A DNA stretch of 57,780 nt from Chloroflexota bacterium (GTDB lineage: Bacteria > Chloroflexota > Anaerolineae > Anaerolineales > Anaerolineaceae), in NCBI GenBank assembly GCA_021372725.1, contig JAJFTV010000161.1, forward strand, positions 1-57,780. Reading direction: 5' to 3'. The notes beneath the pieces were generated by a model. It was not told the DNA's origin. It worked only from the letters and a program-made list of their open reading frames with translations, and made no database searches. The stretch's first letter is position 1. Each line of letters begins with the position of its first letter. A program made the position numbers and the translations under genes. Below are positions 1 through 8,172 of the stretch, in pieces.

Positions 1-1
1 T

Positions 2-70
2 ACGGCCGGTCAGTTGGGCAGCGTGGTTGCCGGCGGCCTTTTACTGGCTCTGGTGACAGGGCTTATATAG
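2..70 (+). CDS. C-terminal end of a gene cut by the window edge, probably a membrane protein
   Basis: Frame 2 is open from the window start to TAG at 68-70 and encodes about 22 residues rich in Gly, Ala, Leu and Val, ending in a hydrophobic stretch that looks like a last membrane helix. A rho-independent terminator follows 18 nt later, which supports a real gene end. The family cannot be told from so short a piece. Confidence 0.4.
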   Translation, partial: TAGQLGSVVAGGLLLALVTGLI

Positions 71-87
71 ATTCCAATATTTTTCAT

Positions 88-130
88 AACGACAGGTTTT
101 GCCGATACTGGCGAAAGCCTGTCGTTTTTG
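88..130 (+). terminator. Rho-independent terminator
   Basis: The arms AACGACAGG (88-96) and CCTGTCGTT (118-126) form a perfect 9-bp stem followed by a T-rich run. It lies just downstream of the partial gene ending at 70. Confidence 0.75.
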
Positions 131-298
131 TTTTTCGTTTAACTCGTACCGGATATTGGCCTGTCTCTTGCATAGTTTATTTTGATGAATATATCTTTGA
201 GGGCATCTTGTACAATGCCGGTTTGTCATTTAATGCAATGTATAATAACTGCCAGATGATCTCGGATACTCAAACTGCTCAAGTCGGGGGGATCCCCT

Positions 299-2743
299 GT
301 GTTTGAAATATATTATCTTCCGATGCATGTCGAATTGGGAGTGGAACAACCTGAAACTCCCACCATGCTGGTCAGCCTGCCGCCCCGGCGTACACAGCGC
401 AGCCGTTCGCAGGATGTGGTGAGCATTTTTCTGACCATTTTGGAAGGCACGCCGCCCCCGGCCCGGTTTCTGGAAAATATGCTGGAGGATACTGTTTCCC
501 GATATTACAGCAGCAGCAGTTCAACCACCAACGGTCTCAGGACAGCGGCAGAGTATCTCAATTCGCAGCTTTTGGAATACAATGCCGAGCTTCAGGAAAA
601 TCACAAGGGGGATCCAGCCGTCGGGACGCTCAACATGGCTGTCCTGAAAGGTGAGCTGCTTTCCATAATGCATGTCGGCCCTGCCTCTACCTGGCTGCTG
701 TTGCCAGGCCAGTTGCAAACCTACGATAACGAAGATGAACAAGGAAAAGGGTTGGGGATCACCCGTACCATTTCCGCCCGATTTTTTCAAACCTCTGTTT
801 CGCCTGATTCATTGTTGTTATTCTGCGCAAAACCGTCTGATAAATGGACAGAGTTGGATCTGACTCACGGGCCACGCCTGACTATTAATCTCCTGCGCCG
901 GCGTTTACTGGCGACCGATGTAGAGCAATTTCAAGCAGGCATCATTCAGCTCAAGCCCTCTGACCAATGGGCAGTCCGCCATCTCCGGCTGCGTTCTCTG
1001 CCACTGACTGAACCAACCGAAGCCGGAAGCAGTACATCACGCACCATCGAAAGCGTTACACAGGTTCCTTTTCAGACTCCCCTTGAAGATCATCAACCTC
1101 CCACAGAAACCCCGGCTCCGAGTGCGGCCAGGCCTCAACCGGCGTTGTTCAGAAAGGGCACTCTGACATCTGCCGCCGATGCCAGAACGGGTGAGCCGCC
1201 TGTCGTTGAAGAGCCAAAAAACCAGATGGCAGAAACTGACGACTCGGTTGTTTTGCCGCATAACAATTCACCGGAGAAGGCGGTTGGCACCAGGCAGAGA
1301 GTTGTAGCGGAAAAGCCGCTTCCGCCCAAAACAGAAAGAAAACCCCGCCAGAAAACGCCCGTTGATCCGGCGAAAGAACTTGAACATTCAGCGCGCAAAC
1401 AGGCCAATCGAAAGAAATTAGCCATTACCTGGCAGTTCTGGCATCAACGCCAACAAAAAACCAGCCTGGCCATAAAAACTTTTTTGCACCGTTTGCTTCC
1501 GGGCGTCTCGGACGAATCACCCAGCCTGACGGGTGGTATCATGCTCATGATTTCGATCCTTATTCCACTGCTGGTTGTTTTTTTTGCGATTTCTGTTTAT
1601 TTTGAGCAAGGCCGCGGCCAACAACACACACTCTATCTTGATCAGGCACGTGTTTTTGCTGCAGAAGCCAGAAAGGCGGATGACCCTGCCACCATTCGGA
1701 ATAACTGGCAGCAGGCAATCTACTGGCTGGATCTGGCCGAAGAATATCAAAAGAGTGATGATTCCAAACGCCTTCGTCTCGAAGCAAATAATACGCTGGA
1801 TGCCATGGACGGGGTTGAAAGGCTTGATTTCGAAGATCTGTATTCATTTGGATTTTCCGATTCACTTAATTTTGTACAAATTGCCGCCAACGATACCGAG
1901 GTGTATTTGCTGGATTCGGTTCAAGGCAATGTGGTTCGACTTTTCTTAACCGGACAAGGCTATCAACTGGATGAAAATTTTTCGTGTGGCCCCGGCTCAT
2001 CCGGTACACAATTGATTGGCAAGTTTGTGGATCTGATCAACTTGCCGGCCGGTAACCCCAACAAAGCGGCCATTCTGGCTGTGGATGATGTCGGCAATAT
2101 TGCCTACTGCATCCCGGGAGCAGTTGCTCCCCTGACATCGACATTAGCCGCTCCACCGGATGGTTGGGGTAAGATTCAGGCCATCTCGCTCTATCAGGGA
2201 ACGCTCTATGTGCTCGATTCAAAGGCCGGCGCTGTTTATTATTACACCGGTTTTACCTCCGGCTATGGAGATACAGTGCAAACTTTCTTTGACCCGCAAA
2301 GAGATACAACTTTACCTGAACTTGACGATATGGTGGATTTGGCTGCCTATGAAGAAGATTTATATCTTCTTCATAAAAACGGTACCATTGCCCATTGTAT
2401 ATCCGGTATTTGGGAAACAAAACAGACCCGTTGTGATGACCCCGCCTCGTTTGGTGATATACGGCCGATCCAAACGGATGATGCGCTGCTTTTCTCGGAG
2501 ACCCTGTTTTCCCAAATACAAGCCTCCGCCCAGCCTGAGCCGTCCTTATATCTTCTGGATATCAATGCACCCGAGATATACCGTTTCAGTTTACAGCTAA
2601 ACCTTGACCGGCTTCTCAGGCCGGCCATCAGTGCTGATGCGGAAACGCCCCGCTCACCGGCGACAGCTTTTACCATTTCTTCTTCCAGGGAAGCATTTCT
2701 CGCTTATGGAAATAAGGTTTTCTACGCCTCCCTTGCGAAATAG
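299..2743 (+). CDS. Membrane-anchored protein with PP2C-like N-terminus and propeller-like C-terminus
   Basis: This 814-residue protein starts at GTG 299; an in-frame ATG at 323 is an alternative. The first ~230 residues contain serine/asparagine-rich and GELLSIMHVGPAS-like segments that recall the degenerate protein-phosphatase-2C fold found in similar Chloroflexota proteins. A charged, Pro/Glu-rich linker follows to about residue 400. One clear transmembrane helix lies near residues 413-437. The rest is probably outside the membrane, with repeated hydrophobic-Tyr-Leu-Leu-Asp strands suggesting a beta-propeller. No catalytic metal-binding Asp set of an active PP2C was seen, so phosphatase activity is doubtful. 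It stands alone between a terminator and a convergent gene. The architecture call is by pattern only. Confidence 0.6.
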   Translation: MFEIYYLPMHVELGVEQPETPTMLVSLPPRRTQRSRSQDVVSIFLTILEGTPPPARFLENMLEDTVSRYYSSSSSTTNGLRTAAEYLNSQLLEYNAELQENHKGDPAVGTLNMAVLKGELLSIMHVGPASTWLLLPGQLQTYDNEDEQGKGLGITRTISARFFQTSVSPDSLLLFCAKPSDKWTELDLTHGPRLTINLLRRRLLATDVEQFQAGIIQLKPSDQWAVRHLRLRSLPLTEPTEAGSSTSRTIESVTQVPFQTPLEDHQPPTETPAPSAARPQPALFRKGTLTSAADARTGEPPVVEEPKNQMAETDDSVVLPHNNSPEKAVGTRQRVVAEKPLPPKTERKPRQKTPVDPAKELEHSARKQANRKKLAITWQFWHQRQQKTSLAIKTFLHRLLPGVSDESPSLTGGIMLMISILIPLLVVFFAISVYFEQGRGQQHTLYLDQARVFAAEARKADDPATIRNNWQQAIYWLDLAEEYQKSDDSKRLRLEANNTLDAMDGVERLDFEDLYSFGFSDSLNFVQIAANDTEVYLLDSVQGNVVRLFLTGQGYQLDENFSCGPGSSGTQLIGKFVDLINLPAGNPNKAAILAVDDVGNIAYCIPGAVAPLTSTLAAPPDGWGKIQAISLYQGTLYVLDSKAGAVYYYTGFTSGYGDTVQTFFDPQRDTTLPELDDMVDLAAYEEDLYLLHKNGTIAHCISGIWETKQTRCDDPASFGDIRPIQTDDALLFSETLFSQIQASAQPEPSLYLLDINAPEIYRFSLQLNLDRLLRPAISADAETPRSPATAFTISSSREAFLAYGNKVFYASLAK

Positions 2744-2754
2744 GACACCCCAAA

Positions 2755-2788
2755 GTAAAATTTGAGGCTGTCTCGAAAGTCAAATTCA
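2755..2788. repeat. Fragment resembling a MITE end
   Basis: GAGGCTGTCTCGAAAG within 2761-2780 shares its core GAGGCTGTCTC with the terminal inverted repeats of the element at 48498-48827. The following TCAAATTCA also appears, inverted, at 38891-38921. It is probably a solo remnant of a mobile-element end in the gap between two convergent genes. Confidence 0.45.
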
Positions 2789-2830
2789 TACCATTGATCA
2801 TTCCAAAAAAAGACAGGGGGTCAGGTGATA

Positions 2831-2861
2831 TAAAAAGGAGCTGCCCCCAAGACAGCTCCTT
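2831..2861 (-). terminator. Rho-independent terminator of the four-repeat secreted protein
   Basis: On the minus strand the arms AAGGAGCTG and CAGCTCCTT (2835-2843 and 2853-2861) form a 9-bp stem followed by TTTTTA. It sits 22 nt downstream of the gene stop. Confidence 0.85.
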
Positions 2862-2882
2862 GTAGTCGTAATTTCCTGGCTA

Positions 2883-4364
2883 TTAGTTGTTAAAAAACCA
2901 GTTATAGCTGTTGTAAATACCATCGCTGCTGTCGAGCCGGATCGCGATGGCGGAATAGTCAACAAAGTCTGCCGGAATATCAAATATCAGTTCAAATGCT
3001 CCACCCTCACCTGATTGGGCGGTGCTGACTTCCAAACCGTCGATCGCCTTGCTGCCAATCGGGCCCATCAAAACAGTGAATTCCAGGTTGGGAGGAAAAC
3101 TGTCGGTCAGAATGGTTACAGATGTGTTTTTTACCACACTGACGATTGAGAAGGTGGGAACGCCTGAATATTCGGCTTCAGCAACCGGAGATGTGGTGTT
3201 GAAGAACCAGTTGTAAGCATAATAACCGTTTTCACTTTCCATGCGGATGGCAATCAGATCGGCGCCGGCCAGATCTTCCGGAATGTTAAAAGTCTTCTCA
3301 ACGGCACCCCCCTCACCGGTTTCGATTGTGCCCACTTCCGTGCCACCGAGGGCTCGGGAACCAAACACACCCATGCGTACGGTAAAGGTATCATCAGCAG
3401 GCAGGTTCTCGGTCAATATCTGGACGGAGACGCCCCCTGCCACGGCTGTGATCTGGAATGAGGGCACACCGGTATATCCGTTTTCGGCTACGGTTTCGGT
3501 TTCCTCGGTTGTGGCTGCTTCAGGGGTGGCCTCAGCCGTTACTTCTTCTGTGACCGGTACCGGCATGGAGGTATTGTAGAACCAGTTATAGCAGTAATAA
3601 AATCCGTCAGCGCTATCCATGCGGATGGCGATGATCCCACTGTCTTTCAGACTTTCGGGGATCGTATAGGTTTTCTCAAAAGTACCGCCTGTACCTGAAT
3701 TGGTTTTTTCAACTTCCACTCCACCGACAGCTCTTGTGCCATAGGGTCCCATCAACACAGAGAATTCCATATCAGCCGGAAAGTTATTGGTGTTGATCTT
3801 CACTGAAGTGCCGCCGACGACTTCCACAATTGAAAATGAGGGGATGCCGGTATATTCCGCTTCAGTGCTTTCGGTTTCCGCAACCTCTGTGGCTTTAGGG
3901 GTTGCTGTGGCTCCGGCTTCAGTTTCTTCCTCCGAAACGACTTCTTCGGCCACAGAATCATTATCGTTGAAAAACCAGTTGTAGCTGTAATAACCGCTTT
4001 CACTTTCTAGGCGGATGGCAATCATCTCGCTTCCCTTTAACTCTTCAGGGATGTCATAAGTGGCTTCGATTGTTCCACCTGTACCGGTTTCGGTTGTGGC
4101 GACTTTGATTCCATCGATACCCAGTGTACCGATGGGCCCCATCAGGACAGTAAAGGTTTCATCGGCCGGAAAATTGCTGGTTTGAATCGTCACACTGGTA
4201 TCAATGACTACGTCAATGATGGTGAAAGCAGGAATACCCGTATCAGCAGCGACCGGTTGGGCGGCAGGCAGCAAGATGGCAGTCAGCAGCGCCAAAATGA
4301 GCAGTGACTTCCCTCCCACCCCAAGCCATTTGGACGGGTTGATATTTGATAACGAAAATAACAT
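2883..4364 (-). CDS. Secreted protein with four ~93-residue repeats
   Basis: A signal peptide or N-terminal membrane segment (about residues 16-43 of the longer ORF) precedes four tandem domains at roughly 46-137, 176-268, 301-393 and 403-497. Each starts like GIPAFTI or GVPSFQI, has a central NFPAD..F.VLMGP.G motif and a GTGGT/GEGGA turn, and ends in YNWFFN or YNWFYN. The linkers are rich in Thr, Glu and Ala. The repeats look like Ig-like beta sandwiches and suggest an extracellular adhesion or surface role, which is inference. ATG 4364 is preferred over ATG 4376 because GGAGG lies 5 nt before it, within the first four codons of the longer reading. No known family was recognised. Confidence 0.8.
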   Translation of the reverse strand: MLFSLSNINPSKWLGVGGKSLLILALLTAILLPAAQPVAADTGIPAFTIIDVVIDTSVTIQTSNFPADETFTVLMGPIGTLGIDGIKVATTETGTGGTIEATYDIPEELKGSEMIAIRLESESGYYSYNWFFNDNDSVAEEVVSEEETEAGATATPKATEVAETESTEAEYTGIPSFSIVEVVGGTSVKINTNNFPADMEFSVLMGPYGTRAVGGVEVEKTNSGTGGTFEKTYTIPESLKDSGIIAIRMDSADGFYYCYNWFYNTSMPVPVTEEVTAEATPEAATTEETETVAENGYTGVPSFQITAVAGGVSVQILTENLPADDTFTVRMGVFGSRALGGTEVGTIETGEGGAVEKTFNIPEDLAGADLIAIRMESENGYYAYNWFFNTTSPVAEAEYSGVPTFSIVSVVKNTSVTILTDSFPPNLEFTVLMGPIGSKAIDGLEVSTAQSGEGGAFELIFDIPADFVDYSAIAIRLDSSDGIYNSYNWFFNN

Positions 4365-4453
4365 TTTTTCCTCCATGTTGATCGAGAGATAAATCCAGGA
4401 ACGACCAACCAGATGCCAATAAAATCCGGCTTACTGCCGGTTGCTACACACGA

Positions 4454-4482
4454 AGTATAGCCAATACATATACTGAAGTAAA
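4454..4482 (-). promoter_or_regulatory. Promoter for the four-repeat secreted protein
   Basis: On the minus strand TTTACT and TATACT are separated by 17 nt, with the -10 element about 90 nt upstream of the start at 4364. The rest of the 315-base gap to 4679 holds no gene that I can support. Confidence 0.55.
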
Positions 4483-4679
4483 GTTTGCATATTTCGTGCC
4501 ATCTCGGTCAATTTTCAGACCAATTGGTATGGATTTTTAGCAAAATATTAAAAAAGCGTGGGGTTTCGACTATTGGCTTACTTGAAAGTCAGAGTTTCAA
4601 ATCTCCTTTACCTTTCATCCATGGTAGTGACCGTAAGTCATAAAGTCTGTCCGGATAAAATTTTTGGATAATTCCATTT

Positions 4680-5309
4680 TTAGAATTTTACTTCCACTTC
4701 CGGGTGTGTCAGTTTTTCAGTTTTTTCGTTTACAAGCTGCCTTCCGTGGAAGGTAAAACTGGCCAGTTCAAGATTGGCAGGGTAATAAGCCAGTGACTCG
4801 ATACAGCTTTTCCCTCGCAGAAGCCCATGCAGCATCTGCAGAAAGACACCATGTGAAACAATGAGAATGTTTTCACCTGCGTAATTTTTGAATAAAAAGC
4901 GCCGGAACCTCTTTGCCCGCTGCCAGACATCTTCAAAAGGTTCACTGCCAGGCGGATTGACCGTATGCAAATCGTTTCCCACATCGATCATCAAGACCGG
5001 TGGTTCCATTTTCAGGACATCTTCCCAGGTTAGTCCTTCCATAACCCCGAAATTTCGCTCGTTGCACAACGGAGATTGAATGATTGTCGCCTTTGCGCCT
5101 ACCATGATCTGTGCGGTGTCAATGGAGCGCTTCATGGTAGAGGTCACAACCACATCGAAATGATGATTTTCCAGGCGGAGTGCCGCTTTCTGGCAATCCT
5201 GAGCTCCTTTTTCACTTAACGGGATATCGATTGAACCTGCATAGCGTTTTTCCGCGTTGTAATCGGTATGCCCGTGTCGAATAGTGTGGATAACGGTTTC
5301 AACTGGCAT
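4680..5309 (-). CDS. Histidine phosphatase family protein (phosphoglycerate mutase-like)
   Basis: This 209-residue protein has the family signature RHG at residues 11-13 (phospho-acceptor His12) and the second catalytic His in VSHG near residue 153. An NERNFGVMEG stretch lies where the catalytic acid Glu is usually found. It belongs to the branch that includes GpmB/CobC-like phosphatases and cofactor-dependent phosphoglycerate mutases; which reaction it carries out cannot be told from sequence. Its start overlaps the end of the upstream enolase-like gene by 11 nt, so the two are very likely co-translated. Pairing a mutase-like with an enolase-like protein suggests that they handle the same kind of phosphorylated three-carbon acid, which is inference. 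Confidence 0.88.
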   Translation of the reverse strand: MPVETVIHTIRHGHTDYNAEKRYAGSIDIPLSEKGAQDCQKAALRLENHHFDVVVTSTMKRSIDTAQIMVGAKATIIQSPLCNERNFGVMEGLTWEDVLKMEPPVLMIDVGNDLHTVNPPGSEPFEDVWQRAKRFRRFLFKNYAGENILIVSHGVFLQMLHGLLRGKSCIESLAYYPANLELASFTFHGRQLVNEKTEKLTHPEVEVKF

Positions 5310-6492
5310 GGTTTTCCTCCGTTAGTCTGATGATTTCATTCAATCGTACAATCGACGAATAATCGGTTACAAGAGGGCCAATTTTGATGTACTGCGCCCC
5401 AAACAAACAGGTCAACAGGGAAAGGAAGGTGGACTCCGTGCTGATCGAACGATGAGAAGTGATGGCAATCTGCCCTGTGCTTAAAGCTGCTTCCAACGAA
5501 CGCCGCACGGCGGTGATTGTACCGGCCTGGTTGGGTTTGATCACTGCTCCATTGGCGGTATGTTTTTCAGCCCCTTCCAAAATCCTTTCTTCATCCGAGG
5601 AATACAGGTTGTCGCCAATAATAAAGGTAGCCTGCTGGTCGGTTGTGATGTGCTGCCAACTGCTGAAATCTTTCTCATGGAAGGGATCTTCCAAAAATCG
5701 CAAGTGATACTGCCTGATGATGTCCATCCAGTATTCGATAAATTCATCGCTGGAACGTACTTTACCATCGGTGACCCCCAGCAGGTATCCGTCACCGTTC
5801 CACAAATCACCTGCCGAAGCGTCTATCATCAATTCATATTTACCAGACAAACCCAGACCATCGACAATATTCAGTAGAAACTCGATCGGCTGGCGGTTAT
5901 CGCGGCTGGTAAAGCTGTTCACCGGGTTACCTGAAACCACCGTTTTTGCCTGATTGAGCTGTTTTTCCCTGACCATGCGTTGGATTTCATTGTGTTCATC
6001 GATGACTTCGTCGAGATCCTTACTTTTTGCCACCAGCATGAATTCAGAAAAATCGCTCAACACCGGGTTGGTATAGGCATGCCATCCACCGTTAAGAATA
6101 TTCAGGCACAAGCGCGGTGTTTCCATTTTTGCCATCGGCTTGCCCAATAATTCAAAAGGAGAATGGGTCTTGCAGGTCGCTTCGAAGAAGGCCTCTGACA
6201 GGCCAAACGAGTTGTTTCGGCCAAAATGGCCAATATTTTGCTGCAAATACTGGTCGAAACTCACCTGGTCAAGCTCTTTTCCGATAATGCCGTCTTTTTT
6301 GATCGTGGCAAGGATTGTCTGCGGATCAATATTGACCTTTCGGTCTTCATAAATGCTGATCGTCTCACCCTGAGGCGATGCTGCCTCACCTACCGATCCG
6401 TCGACAAGCCTGACGATAAATTCGTTGGTAAATTTCACATGAGAATTAAGTACTTTCCGACAGGATATGGATTGAATCATTGACATTGACAT
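5299..6492 (-). CDS. Divergent enolase-superfamily protein
   Basis: The 397-residue protein aligns by motif with enolase. It has CRKVLNS at the N-terminus, LNILNGGWHAY with His138, FSEFML with Glu150, the metal ligands Asp224, Glu268 and Asp294, Lys319 in VIKPNQAGT, HRS at 347-349 and Lys370. The flexible loop of true enolase (SRGNPTVE) is replaced by SHVKFTNEF, and the GDEGGFAP segment carrying the catalytic Glu is replaced by SGNPVNSF (187-194). It therefore keeps the metal site and general base but lacks two hallmarks of glycolytic enolase. It is probably a paralogue with an altered substrate. It is followed by the overlapping histidine phosphatase. GGGGGA precedes the first ATG. Confidence 0.82.
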   Translation of the reverse strand: MSMSMIQSISCRKVLNSHVKFTNEFIVRLVDGSVGEAASPQGETISIYEDRKVNIDPQTILATIKKDGIIGKELDQVSFDQYLQQNIGHFGRNNSFGLSEAFFEATCKTHSPFELLGKPMAKMETPRLCLNILNGGWHAYTNPVLSDFSEFMLVAKSKDLDEVIDEHNEIQRMVREKQLNQAKTVVSGNPVNSFTSRDNRQPIEFLLNIVDGLGLSGKYELMIDASAGDLWNGDGYLLGVTDGKVRSSDEFIEYWMDIIRQYHLRFLEDPFHEKDFSSWQHITTDQQATFIIGDNLYSSDEERILEGAEKHTANGAVIKPNQAGTITAVRRSLEAALSTGQIAITSHRSISTESTFLSLLTCLFGAQYIKIGPLVTDYSSIVRLNEIIRLTEENHAS

Positions 6493-6805
6493 TGCATCCC
6501 CCTTGTATAAATGATCAACAAAATGAGTTATTTGCCACTTGAGAAGCGATCAGGGGCTGTGAAATTTCAAATCGACAGTTTGAGATTTTTCGAATAAAAA
6601 TAACCCCCCATCGACCAACATGTAGAATCTCTTCTCTATTATAGGTCAAAACTGGTTGGATTTCTATTGCTCCGTCAAAGCTCAAGCTAACATTTATCGC
6701 CAATACTTTTTTACTTTGACAGAACTTAAAGTATTCCGTCACTTAAAAATGAAATCATTGAATCATGTTTGACGGAATACTACGATGATTGGAAAATCCA
6801 ACCAA
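6493..6805. repeat. Gene-free stretch with nested inverted repeats
   Basis: No convincing gene was found in these 313 bases; a 75-codon ORF here has no recognisable product or RBS. AGTATTCCGTCA (6730-6741) is inverted perfectly at 6770-6781. An outer pair around GGTTGGATTT (near 6652) and AAATCCAACC (near 6795) encloses it. Nested arms of this sort suggest a decayed non-autonomous element or a long RNA hairpin. Confidence 0.45.
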
Positions 6806-8020
6806 TTAGTTGCGCTGAATCCTGGGCAGCAGCCAGAATACCCGGTCATTCTTGCTTGACCCGTTGTTGAGAACCCGCAGTGAGAAGCGGACGCTTTCAT
6901 CTGCGAAGGGGCTCAAGTCGATATTCAGGGTTGTCCATTCTCCATCATATACCTCTGCCCATGTACCCAGGTTCTTGGTTGAACCGTCGCCAATGCGGTA
7001 ATTGATTTCAAAGGTAACGTTGCATTTGGGCATCTCGCTTGTGCAGCCAATGATGGCGGTCAGACGGTCACCTTTCTCTATATTGACTGCCGGGTATTTC
7101 CCGACGATGTACCCTTCGTCTCCGCTGCCGGGGATCATGATCAATGCCAGCTCATCATCTACGCGGTCTTTCTCCATTTTGGGTTTGTTGGTGGTGTAGA
7201 CGGAACCATTCACGAAATCATCGCTGCTGGAGGGTTCTCCCTCAGACGTGCTCCAGTTTGCCGCCAGATAAGATTTTGCAAAGTTAAGCGGTTTATCAGG
7301 ATCGATGGTGACATAATCGGATGGTACTTCGATGCTCACCCAGAAGGGTTTATCCTGTGAAGCGCCCAATCCAAACACGACACCATTATCCGAGCGCAAC
7401 ATCCAGTTGCCTTTATATTCACCTTCTTCAGTGGGGGCAGTTAAACTGACGGAGACATCAACCGTCTCGCCGGGTTGCACGTTGTCCGGGAAATCCACCG
7501 TTGCCGGACTGCTCATCGCATTGCCACTTATGAAAACCAGGTCAAAGTCAGTGTCCCATGTACAGGTGCCAATATTCTTGAGCCGCCAGGTTTTGGTGAA
7601 GGTTTTCCCGGCATCCATTTCAGTGCCATCCGGGACGGTGATGTCTTTAATGAATTGCGCCCAGTAACAGGGGATGGGTGTGGAGGTTGGCACAATAATC
7701 GTAGCAGTAGGTGGGATTGGGGTGGCTGTTGCAGGGATCCGGGTTTCGGTGGGCGCAGGGGTTGATGGAACCGTTTCAGCCATTTGGGTTGCCGATGAGG
7801 CAGTCTGTGTATTTTGTTGTTCCGATGAAACACGCGTCAGCTCGGCCTGCAGCGTTCCGACCCATGCCTGGGTTTCCAACGCCTGCAATGTTTGAGCAGC
7901 AGCCGTCGCAGCCACACTTCCTTCAGATGGTTTCCGAACGTTAAAATCAGGGATACAGGCAGCCAAAAACATCCCGAAGATGAGGATAGAAATTACAGGG
8001 TAAAGTAATTTGTTTTTCAT
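6806..8020 (-). CDS. Lipoprotein with NBR1-type Ig-like domain
   Basis: This is a 404-residue lipoprotein with lipobox LAAC (Cys22) after a short hydrophobic signal. A low-complexity Thr/Pro/Ala linker (about 80-115) leads to an NBR1-type Ig-like domain at about 118-230, recognised by the pattern of a Trp in WRLKNIGTCTW, an FPDNVQPGETV turn and a GEYKGNW strand. The C-terminal ~150 residues are a beta-rich domain that may bind ligands. It should be anchored to the outer face of the membrane. The domain type is very common in Chloroflexota surface proteins; its role here is unknown. A GGAGAAG ribosome site precedes the ATG. Confidence 0.85.
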   Translation of the reverse strand: MKNKLLYPVISILIFGMFLAACIPDFNVRKPSEGSVAATAAAQTLQALETQAWVGTLQAELTRVSSEQQNTQTASSATQMAETVPSTPAPTETRIPATATPIPPTATIIVPTSTPIPCYWAQFIKDITVPDGTEMDAGKTFTKTWRLKNIGTCTWDTDFDLVFISGNAMSSPATVDFPDNVQPGETVDVSVSLTAPTEEGEYKGNWMLRSDNGVVFGLGASQDKPFWVSIEVPSDYVTIDPDKPLNFAKSYLAANWSTSEGEPSSSDDFVNGSVYTTNKPKMEKDRVDDELALIMIPGSGDEGYIVGKYPAVNIEKGDRLTAIIGCTSEMPKCNVTFEINYRIGDGSTKNLGTWAEVYDGEWTTLNIDLSPFADESVRFSLRVLNNGSSKNDRVFWLLPRIQRN

Positions 8021-8134
8021 GTGAACTTCTCCTACTTAAATCAAATAATGTCCCTCCTAGAGACGTACACCATTCGATAAAAGTTCCAGCACTGATTGGA
8101 ACTGATTTTATCGATGCAAATTCAATTATTTCAT

Positions 8135-8163
8135 GTTTCAGAACCGGTGTGAATTAGTATAAT
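8135..8163 (+). promoter_or_regulatory. Promoter of the RNA-modification operon
   Basis: A perfect TATAAT lies at 8158-8163, with a poor -35 region (near GTTTCA at 8135). The start codon at 8173 is only 9 nt after the -10 element, so the predicted leader is 2-3 nt and no ribosome site fits. Confidence 0.6.
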
Positions 8164-8172
8164 GGTACTGCC

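Noticed and set aside
41..229. 62-codon minus-strand ORF at the window start
   Set aside because: It is antisense to a clear terminator and the end of another gene.
6515..6742. 75-codon minus-strand ORF
   Set aside because: No ribosome site, no recognisable motif, and it overlaps inverted repeats; more likely non-coding.
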